This document shows, in pieces, positions 1 through 8,043 of a stretch of DNA of 23,426 nucleotides. The stretch comes from Helicobacteraceae bacterium (GTDB taxonomy: Bacteria; Campylobacterota; Campylobacteria; Campylobacterales; Sulfurimonadaceae). The position numbers were made by a program, and so were the translations under genes. Position 1 is the stretch's first letter; every line of letters starts with the position of its first letter. The stretch is taken from NCBI GenBank assembly GCA_947497635.1, contig CANMHZ010000004.1, positions 1 through 23,426 on the forward strand, in the 5' to 3' direction. The notes beneath the pieces are model-generated. The model was given only the letters and a program-made list of their open reading frames with translations, was not told the origin of the DNA and did no database searches.

Positions 1-1062
1 AAATATGATGATACAGATTTAGAAGAAACAACAACCTCTTTGGGTGAGATGCTTGATGTGTTGCGTGATGGTATTATGAATATTCGGATGGTTCAAGTCG
101 AAGAGTCGTTTGCCAAGCTTCGCCGAAACGTCAGTGATGTTGCCAAAAAAGTGGGTAAATCCATTGACTTTTCGATCAGCGGCGGTGAAACGGAACTTGA
201 TAAATCGGTAGTTGAAAAACTAAGTGATCCCCTCGTACATATGTTACGAAATTCAATCGACCATGGTATAGAAAACAAAGAAGATCGTCTAGCAGCGGGC
301 AAACCTGAGCACGGACGTATTGAACTACGCGCTTATCCTGAATCAGGAAACATTATCATTGAAATCGAAGATGACGGGCGAGGGCTTAATACCCAGGTCA
401 TTTTAAATAAAGCACGCGCCAAAGGGTTAATCGCCCAAAACGAGACCCCAAGCCAAGATGACATTAATATGATGATATTTCATCCAGGTTTTTCAACGGC
501 AGAAGTTGTCTCTGACATCTCAGGAAGAGGTGTCGGGATGGATGTTGTCAAACAAAACATTGATGCGCTTAAAGGGAGAATTGATATTATTAGCCAGTTG
601 GGAAAAGGGTGTAAATTTATCATCACCCTCCCCCTAACGTTGGCTATTATTGATGGATTTTTGGTTCAAGCTGGATCAACCAAATATATTATTCCACAAG
701 ATATGATTCAAGAGGTAGTTGAATTAACCGAAAATTATCGCGTCAACGTTGGAAATTCTCTCTTGCTGAACCTACGGGGGGAACTGCTCCCACTTTTGGA
801 TATCAAAGACTATTTTTGTGATAACGATGCGGAGCTTTACCCGAGAGAAAATGTTATTATTGTCCGATATGGTTCGTATCGTGCAGGACTGATCGTCGAT
901 GAACTTTTTGGGGAGCAACAAACAGTCGTCAAGTCGATGGGGGCACTCTTTCGAAAAGTTCCAGGGATCTCAGGGGGCTCTATTCTTGGGAGTGGAGAGA
1001 TTTCTTTGATTTTTGATATCCCTGCATTAATCAACTATGTAATACACCATGAAAAAAGATGA
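1..1062 (+). CDS. cheA: Chemotaxis histidine kinase CheA, C-terminal part (5' end outside window)
   Basis: CheA autophosphorylates in response to receptors and passes phosphate to CheY/CheB-type receivers. The reading frame is open from base 1, so this is the last 353 residues of a longer protein. Visible in order: the end of the dimerisation region (GIMNIRMVQVEESF), then an HATPase_c kinase domain with N box (LRNSIDHGIE, visible residues 82-91), G1 box (DDGRGL, 124-129) and G2 box (SGRGVGMDVV, 174-183), then a CheW-like regulatory domain from about 215 to the end. The His phosphotransfer (P1) domain must lie upstream. The protein stops right after the CheW-like domain (IFDIPALINYVIHHEKR), so it has no fused C-terminal receiver, unlike the CheA of Campylobacter and Helicobacter. 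Its last codons overlap the ribosome-binding site of the next gene. The family assignment is very secure. Confidence 0.96.
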   Translation, partial: KYDDTDLEETTTSLGEMLDVLRDGIMNIRMVQVEESFAKLRRNVSDVAKKVGKSIDFSISGGETELDKSVVEKLSDPLVHMLRNSIDHGIENKEDRLAAGKPEHGRIELRAYPESGNIIIEIEDDGRGLNTQVILNKARAKGLIAQNETPSQDDINMMIFHPGFSTAEVVSDISGRGVGMDVVKQNIDALKGRIDIISQLGKGCKFIITLPLTLAIIDGFLVQAGSTKYIIPQDMIQEVVELTENYRVNVGNSLLLNLRGELLPLLDIKDYFCDNDAELYPRENVIIVRYGSYRAGLIVDELFGEQQTVVKSMGALFRKVPGISGGSILGSGEISLIFDIPALINYVIHHEKR

Positions 1063-1072
1063 AGGAGTACGA

Positions 1073-1945
1073 ATGAATAATAACACAACAAGTGAAGAGA
1101 TTTTTTTTGATGATCATGAACTGATTGTTAGTATGACCGATCCCAAGGGGTTCATTATCTATGTGAACGATATTTTCTGCAAAGTTGCAGGGTATGAGCG
1201 TTCTGAACTTATCGGTGAACCCCATAATATTATTCGTCACCCCGATATGCCAAGAAGTGTTTTTAAACTCTTGTGGGATCGTGTGTTAGCAGGAGAATCT
1301 ATCTACGCTTTTGTCAAAAATAAAGCTAGAAATGGAGACTTTTATTGGGTTAAAGCCTTTGTTACCCCAATCATCGAAGACGGTAAGATTATAAAAATAG
1401 CCTCCTATCGTCGTCCTGTCTCACAATTTATCAAAGAAGAGATTAGCAAAGTCTATGACGCGCTCAAAGAACACGAAAAACACAACCGCCTTGAAGACTC
1501 GTTTCAATTTTTACTAGGGTTTCTTGACGAACGCGGGATCAGTTATGATCGTATGATTGATCGTTTGTGTATGGGTAAATCTATCAGTAATATAGGAGTT
1601 TTAAGTATCGACTTCGATCAGTTTTATATTGATCATATTATTTTCAAACATAATATTATTCATGCTGCCAAAGAAGGGAAATGGGAAACTGAAGTCGTTA
1701 AGCCCTGCTGCTGCCGATTTGGAAAAAATCTCAAAGAGCTGGAGTCTATGCCCTTTACAGCACATCCTTCGTGGCATAAAGTGCACCAGTGCCATAATGA
1801 AGTCCATTCTCTCATGCAAGATTATCTTGATAAAGCTTCGCGTGGTGCATCTTTAAGTGAACTAAATCCGATTCTTGACAAAGTTGAAAATGATACCAAA
1901 CAATTGTTTAGTCATCTTCACATTGCCATCGACACATACAGATAG
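1073..1945 (+). CDS. Aer/CetB-like PAS protein with C-terminal CZB zinc-binding domain
   Basis: This 290-residue soluble protein has an N-terminal PAS domain (about residues 12-115). The GYERSELIGEPHN..RHPDMP and NGDFYWVKAFVTPI stretches closely follow the FAD-binding PAS of Aer and CetB aerotaxis sensors. A linker helix follows, then a CZB (chemoreceptor zinc-binding) domain at about 180-255. All four expected ligands are visible: H188, C214 (in CCCRFGK), H241 and H245 (HNEVH). There is no transmembrane segment and no methyl-accepting signalling domain, so it must act through a partner, most likely the soluble receptor encoded next, as CetB does with CetA in Campylobacter. The start at 1073 is chosen because AAGGAG (1062-1067) lies 5 nt upstream; an in-frame ATG at 1049 lies inside cheA without such a site. 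FAD binding is inferred from family resemblance. Confidence 0.88.
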   Translation: MNNNTTSEEIFFDDHELIVSMTDPKGFIIYVNDIFCKVAGYERSELIGEPHNIIRHPDMPRSVFKLLWDRVLAGESIYAFVKNKARNGDFYWVKAFVTPIIEDGKIIKIASYRRPVSQFIKEEISKVYDALKEHEKHNRLEDSFQFLLGFLDERGISYDRMIDRLCMGKSISNIGVLSIDFDQFYIDHIIFKHNIIHAAKEGKWETEVVKPCCCRFGKNLKELESMPFTAHPSWHKVHQCHNEVHSLMQDYLDKASRGASLSELNPILDKVENDTKQLFSHLHIAIDTYR

Positions 1946-1957
1946 AAGGGATGTTTT

Positions 1958-3796
1958 ATGAAAGGGGATAAAAAAATGAAAAAGAATAAAAAGAATGATT
2001 ATATTTTAGAAGCGATTCGGGCACTTAAAGAGGGACGTTTTAGTGAAGAGTTCACGTCGGATAGTGATAAATCTAGCGGTATTTTTGAAGAAATTGCGGA
2101 GTTACGCGCCATTCTAAAAGAACTGCATACCGAAACTCACGCCATGAATGAAGCCGTCCTCCATGGAAATATGGACTATCGAATTGATGGGATGAAGTAT
2201 AATGGTGATTTTGCGCGCTTGGTGGATGGGATAAATTACAACGTCGATCTAAGCGTCTGTGCCACACGAGACATCTCTTATGTGGTTGAACGAATCAAAA
2301 TGGGGGATTTCGCCGCCCGTGTTACCACCCCTTATTATGGTGATTACGATCAGCTAAAGACCTCTATTAATACTCTTGCGGAAGTTCTTCATAATTTGCT
2401 TGTCGATGCTTCCCTCTCTGCTCGTGCGATGCAAAATGGTAATCTTGGAATACGCATCGATGCAAACAAGTACGGAGGTGATTTTACTAAAATTGCGGAA
2501 CAACAAAATGCGTCTACGGAAGCCGTTGTTAGTGTCCTTACTGCATTGCAAAGTGTTCTAAAAGAGTTTTCACAGGGGAATCTTACGGCTCAAGTCGAAG
2601 CGATTTACAGCGGTGACTATGCCAATATCACTGAGGCACTCAACACGCTTGGGCTAATGCTCAATCACTCTATCGCCGAAGTAACGCGCGTCATGGCTGC
2701 TCTAAGTCGTGGAGAACTAGGGGATCGTATTGAGATTGATCTCCCTGGGGATCTTAGTGCCATTAAAACATCCACCAATCAATCCATGCAAACGCTTGCC
2801 GATATCGTAGCAGAATTAGGGGATACCCTTGATCGACTCGGTAATGGTAATCTAACCCGTCGTATCACCCTTGAGCTTCCGGGAGAACTTGCCCTTATTA
2901 AGAACTCTGTGAATTTATTTATTGATAATTTGGCTTCTATGATTACAAAAATCGTCATCAGTGCAAATGAGATTACTATGGCTTCAAGCGAAGTGAGCAA
3001 ATCGTCCAATTCCCTTTCTCATGGTGCCGAAATTCAAGCTTCCTCAATCGAAGAAACTACCAGCTCAATCGAAGAGATGAGTGGATCTATTAACGAAACT
3101 GCTAACAATGCCAAAAAGACAAATGATCTTGCTTTTGAAGCTTCCGTTATGGCAAAAAATGGGGGAGAGTCGGTTGCGAAAACAGTAGAGGCGATGCGTA
3201 ATATTGCCGATCGAATCAAAATCATCGAAGATATTGTCTATCAAACCAATCTCTTAGCCCTTAATGCCGCCATTGAAGCAGCACGTGCGGGAGAACATGG
3301 CAAAGGGTTCGCCGTCGTTGCTGCGGAAGTTCGCAAACTGGCAAAACGCTCTCAAGTCGCTGCCAAAGAGATCAGTGAAATCACAGGACGAAGTGTCGCC
3401 ATCTCGGAAGAAGCAGGATCACTTATTTCTCAGTCATTACCCAAAATCCTCGAAACAGCCGCTCTTATCCGAGACATTTCCGTTGCTGCCACCGAACAAG
3501 ATGCGGGTATCGGTCAAATTAGCATTGCCATGAATCAGCTGGATCAAGTAACGCAAGAGAATGCAAGTGCCTCTCAAGAACTAGCCGCAACGGCAACCGA
3601 GCTTAATGCACAAGCCTCATCCTTAACCGATATGATGAAATTCTTCCGTCTCAAAGAGGACCATTCCAATCCGTCTCGCAAAGAGCACTCTTTTGCTTCC
3701 AACGCGCACGTTCAAAAGGAACGATCTCATGATTACACTCTAGGTTCACCACAGTCCCATCACGAGCTAGATCTTCGTGAGTTTGATAGCTACTAA
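1958..3796 (+). CDS. Soluble methyl-accepting chemotaxis protein with poly-HAMP array
   Basis: This 612-residue chemoreceptor has no transmembrane helix or signal peptide, so it should form cytoplasmic arrays. Residues 1-330 are tandem HAMP-like modules. The GN/GD/GE head recurs at residues 26, 70, 116, 161, 207, 252 and 297 (spacing 44-46), each followed about 18-20 residues later by a D/E-x-x-x-I/L...N segment (for example GNLTRRI...ELALIKNSVN). Residues 330-565 are the methyl-accepting coiled-coil hairpin, with the invariant tip around 428-455 (TNLLALNAAIEAARAGEHGKGFAVV in part). The C-terminus (LDLREFDSY) has no NWETF-type CheR-docking pentapeptide. Start 1958 follows AGAAGGG (1944-1950); an in-frame ATG at 1976, preceded by AAAGGGG, is a credible alternative. 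It probably signals to CheA/CheW of this operon with the preceding PAS-CZB protein as sensory input (inference). Confidence 0.93.
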   Translation: MKGDKKMKKNKKNDYILEAIRALKEGRFSEEFTSDSDKSSGIFEEIAELRAILKELHTETHAMNEAVLHGNMDYRIDGMKYNGDFARLVDGINYNVDLSVCATRDISYVVERIKMGDFAARVTTPYYGDYDQLKTSINTLAEVLHNLLVDASLSARAMQNGNLGIRIDANKYGGDFTKIAEQQNASTEAVVSVLTALQSVLKEFSQGNLTAQVEAIYSGDYANITEALNTLGLMLNHSIAEVTRVMAALSRGELGDRIEIDLPGDLSAIKTSTNQSMQTLADIVAELGDTLDRLGNGNLTRRITLELPGELALIKNSVNLFIDNLASMITKIVISANEITMASSEVSKSSNSLSHGAEIQASSIEETTSSIEEMSGSINETANNAKKTNDLAFEASVMAKNGGESVAKTVEAMRNIADRIKIIEDIVYQTNLLALNAAIEAARAGEHGKGFAVVAAEVRKLAKRSQVAAKEISEITGRSVAISEEAGSLISQSLPKILETAALIRDISVAATEQDAGIGQISIAMNQLDQVTQENASASQELAATATELNAQASSLTDMMKFFRLKEDHSNPSRKEHSFASNAHVQKERSHDYTLGSPQSHHELDLREFDSY

Positions 3797-3798
3797 AA

Positions 3799-4323
3799 AT
3801 GGAAACGACGATGACATCATGGGACGATACATGGGAAGATGATCTTGATCTAACGATAAAAGAGGGAGATCAATATTTGCTTTTTTATCTGGATGAAATC
3901 CTCTTTGCTATGGGTTCAGCAGCGGTAGCCGAAATCGTTGAATATCCACCTATTACAAAAGTTCCTATGATGAACAGTTCTGTTTTGGGGGTTGCGAATA
4001 TCCGAGGAAGTATTGTTGGAATCATCGATCTTTCATTACTATTAGGGATGAAAGCCACTGTTGTCACCCCAAAAACCTCTGTTATAATCGTTCATACGCA
4101 AACCAATGGAGAGAAAATTGATATTGGACTTCTTGTAGATGAAATTTTTGAGGTGGATAATCTTCATCCAGATTCAATCTTGAAGTGTCCCCCTTTTGGA
4201 CTTTCCATTGACAAAAAATTTATCGCTTCCATGGCTACGTATAAAACTAGCTATTTAATGCTTCTTGACATGGATAAAGTCCTTGATATTGAGCATCTGT
4301 CAGAAGGAACTGTTTTACAATGA
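3799..4323 (+). CDS. cheW: Chemotaxis coupling protein CheW
   Basis: CheW couples chemoreceptors to CheA in the array. The 174-residue protein is a single CheW-like beta-barrel domain (about 23-165) with the typical SVLGVANIRGSIVGIIDL core at 61-78, after an acidic N-terminal extension (SWDDTWEDDLDL). It starts 2 nt after the receptor gene stop and has no convincing Shine-Dalgarno sequence, so translation probably depends on coupling to the upstream gene. Its stop codon overlaps the next start (ATGA at 4320-4323). As the only single-domain CheW in the visible operon, it is the likely adaptor for the poly-HAMP receptor. Confidence 0.95.
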   Translation: METTMTSWDDTWEDDLDLTIKEGDQYLLFYLDEILFAMGSAAVAEIVEYPPITKVPMMNSSVLGVANIRGSIVGIIDLSLLLGMKATVVTPKTSVIIVHTQTNGEKIDIGLLVDEIFEVDNLHPDSILKCPPFGLSIDKKFIASMATYKTSYLMLLDMDKVLDIEHLSEGTVLQ

Positions 4324-5261
4324 ACTCAACAAAAAATGATACTTCCCTCGACGTAATCGAAGAAGACGAACTCGATCTTGTCAAACTTGTTACTTCAAAT
4401 GCCAATGATGCCAATCAATACCTTATTTTTGAAGGTTCAAATGGAGAATTCTACGCAATAAATGTGGCAAAAGTAGATGAGATCCTGATTTATGGTGATT
4501 TTGAGATAGCCCACAACACCGATGGAAGTCTCATTATCGGAACGGCACAAATTCGAGAAAAAATGACCCCTTTAATTATTTTTGATGCTTGGTTTGGCAC
4601 GCCCGTTCTGGAAAAACAGGCGTATGAGCTTATGATTTTAGCATCCTTTGGCGGGCATAGAATAGCGATGATTGTTAAGCGCGTAGAGGATATCGTCGTC
4701 ATTGAATCGAATGAAATGGAAAATAATGCTCGTAACAATGCCAACACCTCTTTCATTGCAACCATAAAGGTCAATGGTGCATTGCATTTGTGTACTATTT
4801 TTGACAGCGACAAGATGCTTTTGGATATTTTTCAAGATGAGACACTACAAAATAATGAATTACTTAATCATATCCTTCCTCGAAAACTGAGTACAAAAAC
4901 ACTCTTTTTTGCAGATGATAGTCGATTGATTCGGCAAATGGTACAAAAATTATTCTCCAAACTCGGTCTTACCTTCCAAATTTTTGAAAATGGATTGGAA
5001 CTCATCGACGCATTGGCTGCTTTCCCCACCGATGATATCGCCCTTGTTATTACCGATATAGAAATGCCCGTTAAAAATGGACATGAAGTTGTCGCCGCGT
5101 TACGTGCGAATAAACGCTATGATGCTATCAAAATCATTGTTCACACCAATATGGCGAATAATCAAATGAAAGATTCCCTACTCCAACAAGGAGTCAATTG
5201 TGTGATTGGAAAAGTCAATCTTGCAACACTTGAGTCTGCTATCGCAGAATTTATCCGATGA
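4320..5261 (+). CDS. cheV: CheV-type protein: CheW-like domain fused to receiver domain
   Basis: CheV proteins are phosphorylatable coupling proteins that link receptors to CheA and tune sensitivity. The 313-residue protein has a CheW-like domain (about 32-175) and a C-terminal receiver (about 193-313). The receiver is complete: acidic pair D199/D200 (FADDSR), phospho-acceptor D246 (VITDIEMP), T276 (IIVHTN) and K298 (VIGKVN). The CheW half is more divergent: where cheW has the NIRGS...IDL core, this protein reads AQIREKMTPLIIF, so receptor/CheA contacts may differ. The start overlaps the cheW stop by 4 nt, with AAGGA at 4304-4308, and the stop overlaps the cheR start in the same way. The cheW-cheV-cheR trio is therefore translationally coupled. 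Confidence 0.93.
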   Translation: MNSTKNDTSLDVIEEDELDLVKLVTSNANDANQYLIFEGSNGEFYAINVAKVDEILIYGDFEIAHNTDGSLIIGTAQIREKMTPLIIFDAWFGTPVLEKQAYELMILASFGGHRIAMIVKRVEDIVVIESNEMENNARNNANTSFIATIKVNGALHLCTIFDSDKMLLDIFQDETLQNNELLNHILPRKLSTKTLFFADDSRLIRQMVQKLFSKLGLTFQIFENGLELIDALAAFPTDDIALVITDIEMPVKNGHEVVAALRANKRYDAIKIIVHTNMANNQMKDSLLQQGVNCVIGKVNLATLESAIAEFIR

Positions 5262-6070
5262 TGAGCTCATCTTTGACCTTAAGTGAACAAGAATTTTCAC
5301 TTATCCAAAAGATTGTTTTTGATGAAGCGGGAATCTCTTTGGATCAGAGTAAAACAAGCATGGTTCAAAACCGCCTTTTTAAACGGATGTCGTTTTATAG
5401 TTTTACCAAATTTAACGATTATATCCGTGTCGTGCAGTTTAATCGTGACGAGCGCATTGAAATGATTAATCAAATCACCACCAATGAAACTTATTTTTTT
5501 CGCGAAGAGATTCATTTTAACTTTTTATCCTCTATCGTCAAAAAATACCGTTCACATGAGATATTTCGCGCGTGGAGTGCTGCGGCATCGGTGGGTGCTG
5601 AAGCCTATTCCATCGCAATGCTTCTTGATCGAACCTTAGGGCACGAAGCCTATCAGGTTGTCGGAACGGATATAAATACAGAGGTTCTCAAAAAAGCACG
5701 CCTTGGTCTTTATCCTGAAAGTTGGGTCGATAAAATATCACCTGAATATCGATCAAAATATTGTCTCAAAGGCAAAGGGCAGTATGCCCGTCAATTTTTA
5801 GTTGCACCAGACATTGTTCGTCATGTTACTTTTTTGGAAGGTAATCTTCTGAAAGTGCAAAATGAGTTAGGGATGTTTGACATCATTTTTTTACGCAATG
5901 TCCTTATCTATTTTAATGATGCAACACGAGAAATCGTTGTCCGAAATGTAATTAAGAATCTTAAAGTCGGAGGCTATTTGATCCTCTCCCTCACAGAAAG
6001 TATTAAACATCTCTCTATAGAAGAGTTAGTTCAAGCAGACGCATCTATTTATCAAAAAGTAGTGGCATAA
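5258..6070 (+). CDS. cheR: Chemoreceptor glutamate O-methyltransferase CheR
   Basis: CheR transfers methyl groups from S-adenosylmethionine to receptor glutamates, the adaptation step opposed by CheB. The 270-residue protein has the N-terminal helical domain (1-85, ending in the conserved TTNETYFFRE) and the C-terminal SAM-binding domain. SAM-site motifs are AWSAAASVGAEAYSIAM (105-121, the counterpart of the enteric WSAAASTGEEPYSIA), VGTDINTEVLKKARLG (135-150) and FDIIFLRNVLIYFN (207-220). In the first motif, GEEP is replaced by GAEA, a mild deviation. There is no TPR extension. The start overlaps the cheV stop (ATGA); a second ATG follows immediately at 5261. A 37-nt gap with a perfect 18-bp palindrome separates it from the next gene. 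Confidence 0.96.
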   Translation: MMSSSLTLSEQEFSLIQKIVFDEAGISLDQSKTSMVQNRLFKRMSFYSFTKFNDYIRVVQFNRDERIEMINQITTNETYFFREEIHFNFLSSIVKKYRSHEIFRAWSAAASVGAEAYSIAMLLDRTLGHEAYQVVGTDINTEVLKKARLGLYPESWVDKISPEYRSKYCLKGKGQYARQFLVAPDIVRHVTFLEGNLLKVQNELGMFDIIFLRNVLIYFNDATREIVVRNVIKNLKVGGYLILSLTESIKHLSIEELVQADASIYQKVVA

Positions 6071-6075
6071 TGCCC

Positions 6076-6093
6076 TATAAAATATATTTTATA
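6076..6093. promoter_or_regulatory. Perfect 18-bp AT-rich palindrome between cheR and protein A
   Basis: The sequence TATAAAATATATTTTATA is an exact palindrome lying in the only clear internal gap of the late chemotaxis operon, just upstream of the AAGGA (6096-6100) of the next gene. It could be an operator or overlap an internal -10 element. It is too AT-rich and lacks a U-tract for a strong terminator. AT-rich DNA makes chance palindromes more likely, so its function is uncertain. Confidence 0.35.
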
Positions 6094-6107
6094 CGAAGGA
6101 TGAGACA

Positions 6108-7016
6108 ATGAGCGATCATTACAAGGGATGTCTCGGAGTATTGGCCCATAAAAAACATATAGCTGTATTTGATGACAACACAACTATTTTGAAAACCTAT
6201 CCCAAACTATTGGAAGCATTTAATACTTTTAATTGTTATGCAATAAACGACGCTACGGATGAGCATTTAACGTCTATTTTAACCACTGGCAACATTGATG
6301 CAGTCATTGTCGAGTCACGAGATGCCGTAGAAGTTATTCGTCTCTGCAGGCATATTCTTCGGTTTGATTGGAAGATTGCGATTGTTGTCATTGTTCCCGA
6401 GGAAGCGTTAATCCCATCCTTCCGACCAGCGAATGCAATTGTAGACGCCATTCTCTGCCGTCCCACCACCGAAGAGATACTTGTGCAGAAGATGGTAACC
6501 GCACTGGCTGCCAAACAGACGATTATTCAGCTTTCACTCTCCCTTGGGTTAGAATCACTCCTTTTAGACCAAGGAGATATTGAAACGTTCAAACGCACCT
6601 TTGAGGGGAATATTCTTTTATTATGCGAAACGCTTTATGATTATGAACAACGCCTTAAAAGTGGTGAGTTGTCCCCTGTATTCTTCGGCGAATTAGCGGA
6701 TGCAATGGAAAAAATTGCCAAAATATTTGAGCATCATCATTACACAAGCCATATTGCAAAAATATTCGATAGACTTGCCTTGTATTTGAGATCCTATAAT
6801 TTTGAAATGGTCGACTTTACAACCCTTGAAGGGTTTGATTATTTGACTGACATTGTGAATGACATCATTTTTTATATGAAGAATTTCTTTGTCAATAGAA
6901 TTTTCACCGATGTCTATGTCTTTGAACACTCCCTTGAAAATTCAATTCAGTTTATGAAAAATCGTCTTGAAAACAAAGAAGATACCCAAAGTGAAATGGA
7001 GTTTTTTGATGATTAG
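6108..7016 (+). CDS. Degenerate receiver-domain protein A of the chemotaxis operon (pseudo-receiver plus helical domain)
   Basis: I do not recognise a named family for this 302-residue protein. The N-terminal about 130 residues look like a CheY-type receiver: hydrophobic strand plus acidic pair D22/D23 (AVFDDNTTILK). Where the phospho-acceptor Asp is expected, NIDAVIVESRD puts Glu at 69. The conserved Lys is replaced in AILCRPTT (R118). It is therefore probably not phosphorylated, and E69 could mimic a permanently phosphorylated state (inference). Residues 150-285 are predicted all-helical, ending in FFVNRIFTDVYVFEHSLENS, and the tail is acidic with EMEFFDD. The plan matches protein B at 8044-9138, on the other side of cheB. 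Start 6108 has AAGGA at 6096-6100. It overlaps cheB by 8 nt, implying coupled synthesis. A role in CheA/CheB/receptor signalling is inferred from context only. Confidence 0.75.
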   Translation: MSDHYKGCLGVLAHKKHIAVFDDNTTILKTYPKLLEAFNTFNCYAINDATDEHLTSILTTGNIDAVIVESRDAVEVIRLCRHILRFDWKIAIVVIVPEEALIPSFRPANAIVDAILCRPTTEEILVQKMVTALAAKQTIIQLSLSLGLESLLLDQGDIETFKRTFEGNILLLCETLYDYEQRLKSGELSPVFFGELADAMEKIAKIFEHHHYTSHIAKIFDRLALYLRSYNFEMVDFTTLEGFDYLTDIVNDIIFYMKNFFVNRIFTDVYVFEHSLENSIQFMKNRLENKEDTQSEMEFFDD

Positions 7017-8040
7017 ACTATTTATAATTGATGACTCAGCAATCGTTCGACACGGTTTTCGTAAACTGCTTGAAGGGGTGGAGGATATTACTATCATTGG
7101 AGAAGCTGAAAATCCAGTCGATGCTTTTGCAATATTCAAGCAAACAGGACTTCCTGATTTATTTATCCTTGATATTGAAATGCCAAAAATGGACGGGCTG
7201 ACGTTTCTAAAAAAAATCAATGAACAGCGTCCAATCCCCGTCATTATCTGTTCAACATTAGTCACCGATGGCTCACCTGCGGCGATTGATGCGATGAGAC
7301 TTGGTGCCGTTGAGGTGATTGAAAAACCACGCCTGAATCTAAGTGGATTTTTTCATGATTACAAAGATGAATTTCTTGCAAAAATTCGTGCTGCCGCTGC
7401 TGCAAGAGTAAAAATCAATACTCGCGCAAGTGTCGATATTCCGAAAACAAAACTTCCCGTAAGTACATCTCCTTCAAAGAAGATTGTTGCTATTGGATCC
7501 TCTACAGGAGGTGTTCAAGCCCTTGAAGAGATTATTACCCATTTACGTGCAGGACATGCTGGAATCGTGATTACGCAACATATGCCCCAAGGTTTTACCA
7601 AATCGTTTGCCAAACGGCTCGATCAACTAGCACCGCACTCAATCGTCCGTGAAGCCACCAATGATGAGCTCATCGAAGATGGTAAAGTTCTCATTGCTCC
7701 AGGTGGATTTCATATGGAAGTGTACGGCGTGGGAGGTGTTTTTAAAGTTCTCATCAAAGATTTTCCAAAAGTAAATTCGCATAAACCTAGCGTTAATGTA
7801 CTTTTTAAATCCGTTGCCAAAAGTGCTGGAAAAAATGCAACCGGCTATATTCTTACGGGAATGGGAAGTGATGGCGCACAAGGGCTAAAAATGATGCGTG
7901 ATGCTGGTGCGCATACCTTTGGTGAATCAGAATCAACGGCTGTTGTGTATGGAATGCCACGTATCGCGAAAGAGATGGAAGCTGTCGAAAAAGAGCTTTT
8001 GCTCACGGAAATCGCTTCTAATATTAATATAATAGGATAA
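7009..8040 (+). CDS. cheB: Receptor methylesterase/deamidase CheB with N-terminal receiver
   Basis: CheB removes methyl groups from receptor glutamates (or deamidates glutamines) when phosphorylated by CheA. The 343-residue protein has a receiver (1-115: D8/D9, phospho-acceptor D55 in FILDIEMPKMDG, K106 in VIEKP), a linker, and the methylesterase domain (157-343). The catalytic triad is S165 in AIGSSTGG, H191 in TQHMPQG and D288 in TGMGSDGAQG. The start at 7009 is chosen because GGAG (6998-7001) sits 7 nt upstream and the protein then begins directly with the receiver strand (MIRLFIIDDSA); an upstream in-frame ATG at 6967 would add an unlikely lysine-rich leader inside gene A. Full length is notable because Campylobacter jejuni CheB lacks the receiver. 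Confidence 0.96.
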   Translation: MIRLFIIDDSAIVRHGFRKLLEGVEDITIIGEAENPVDAFAIFKQTGLPDLFILDIEMPKMDGLTFLKKINEQRPIPVIICSTLVTDGSPAAIDAMRLGAVEVIEKPRLNLSGFFHDYKDEFLAKIRAAAAARVKINTRASVDIPKTKLPVSTSPSKKIVAIGSSTGGVQALEEIITHLRAGHAGIVITQHMPQGFTKSFAKRLDQLAPHSIVREATNDELIEDGKVLIAPGGFHMEVYGVGGVFKVLIKDFPKVNSHKPSVNVLFKSVAKSAGKNATGYILTGMGSDGAQGLKMMRDAGAHTFGESESTAVVYGMPRIAKEMEAVEKELLLTEIASNINIIG

Positions 8041-8043
8041 AAT

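Noticed and set aside
4490..4813. 107-codon minus-strand frame within cheV
   Set aside because: Lies wholly opposite the CheV coding sequence, with no promoter or ribosome site.
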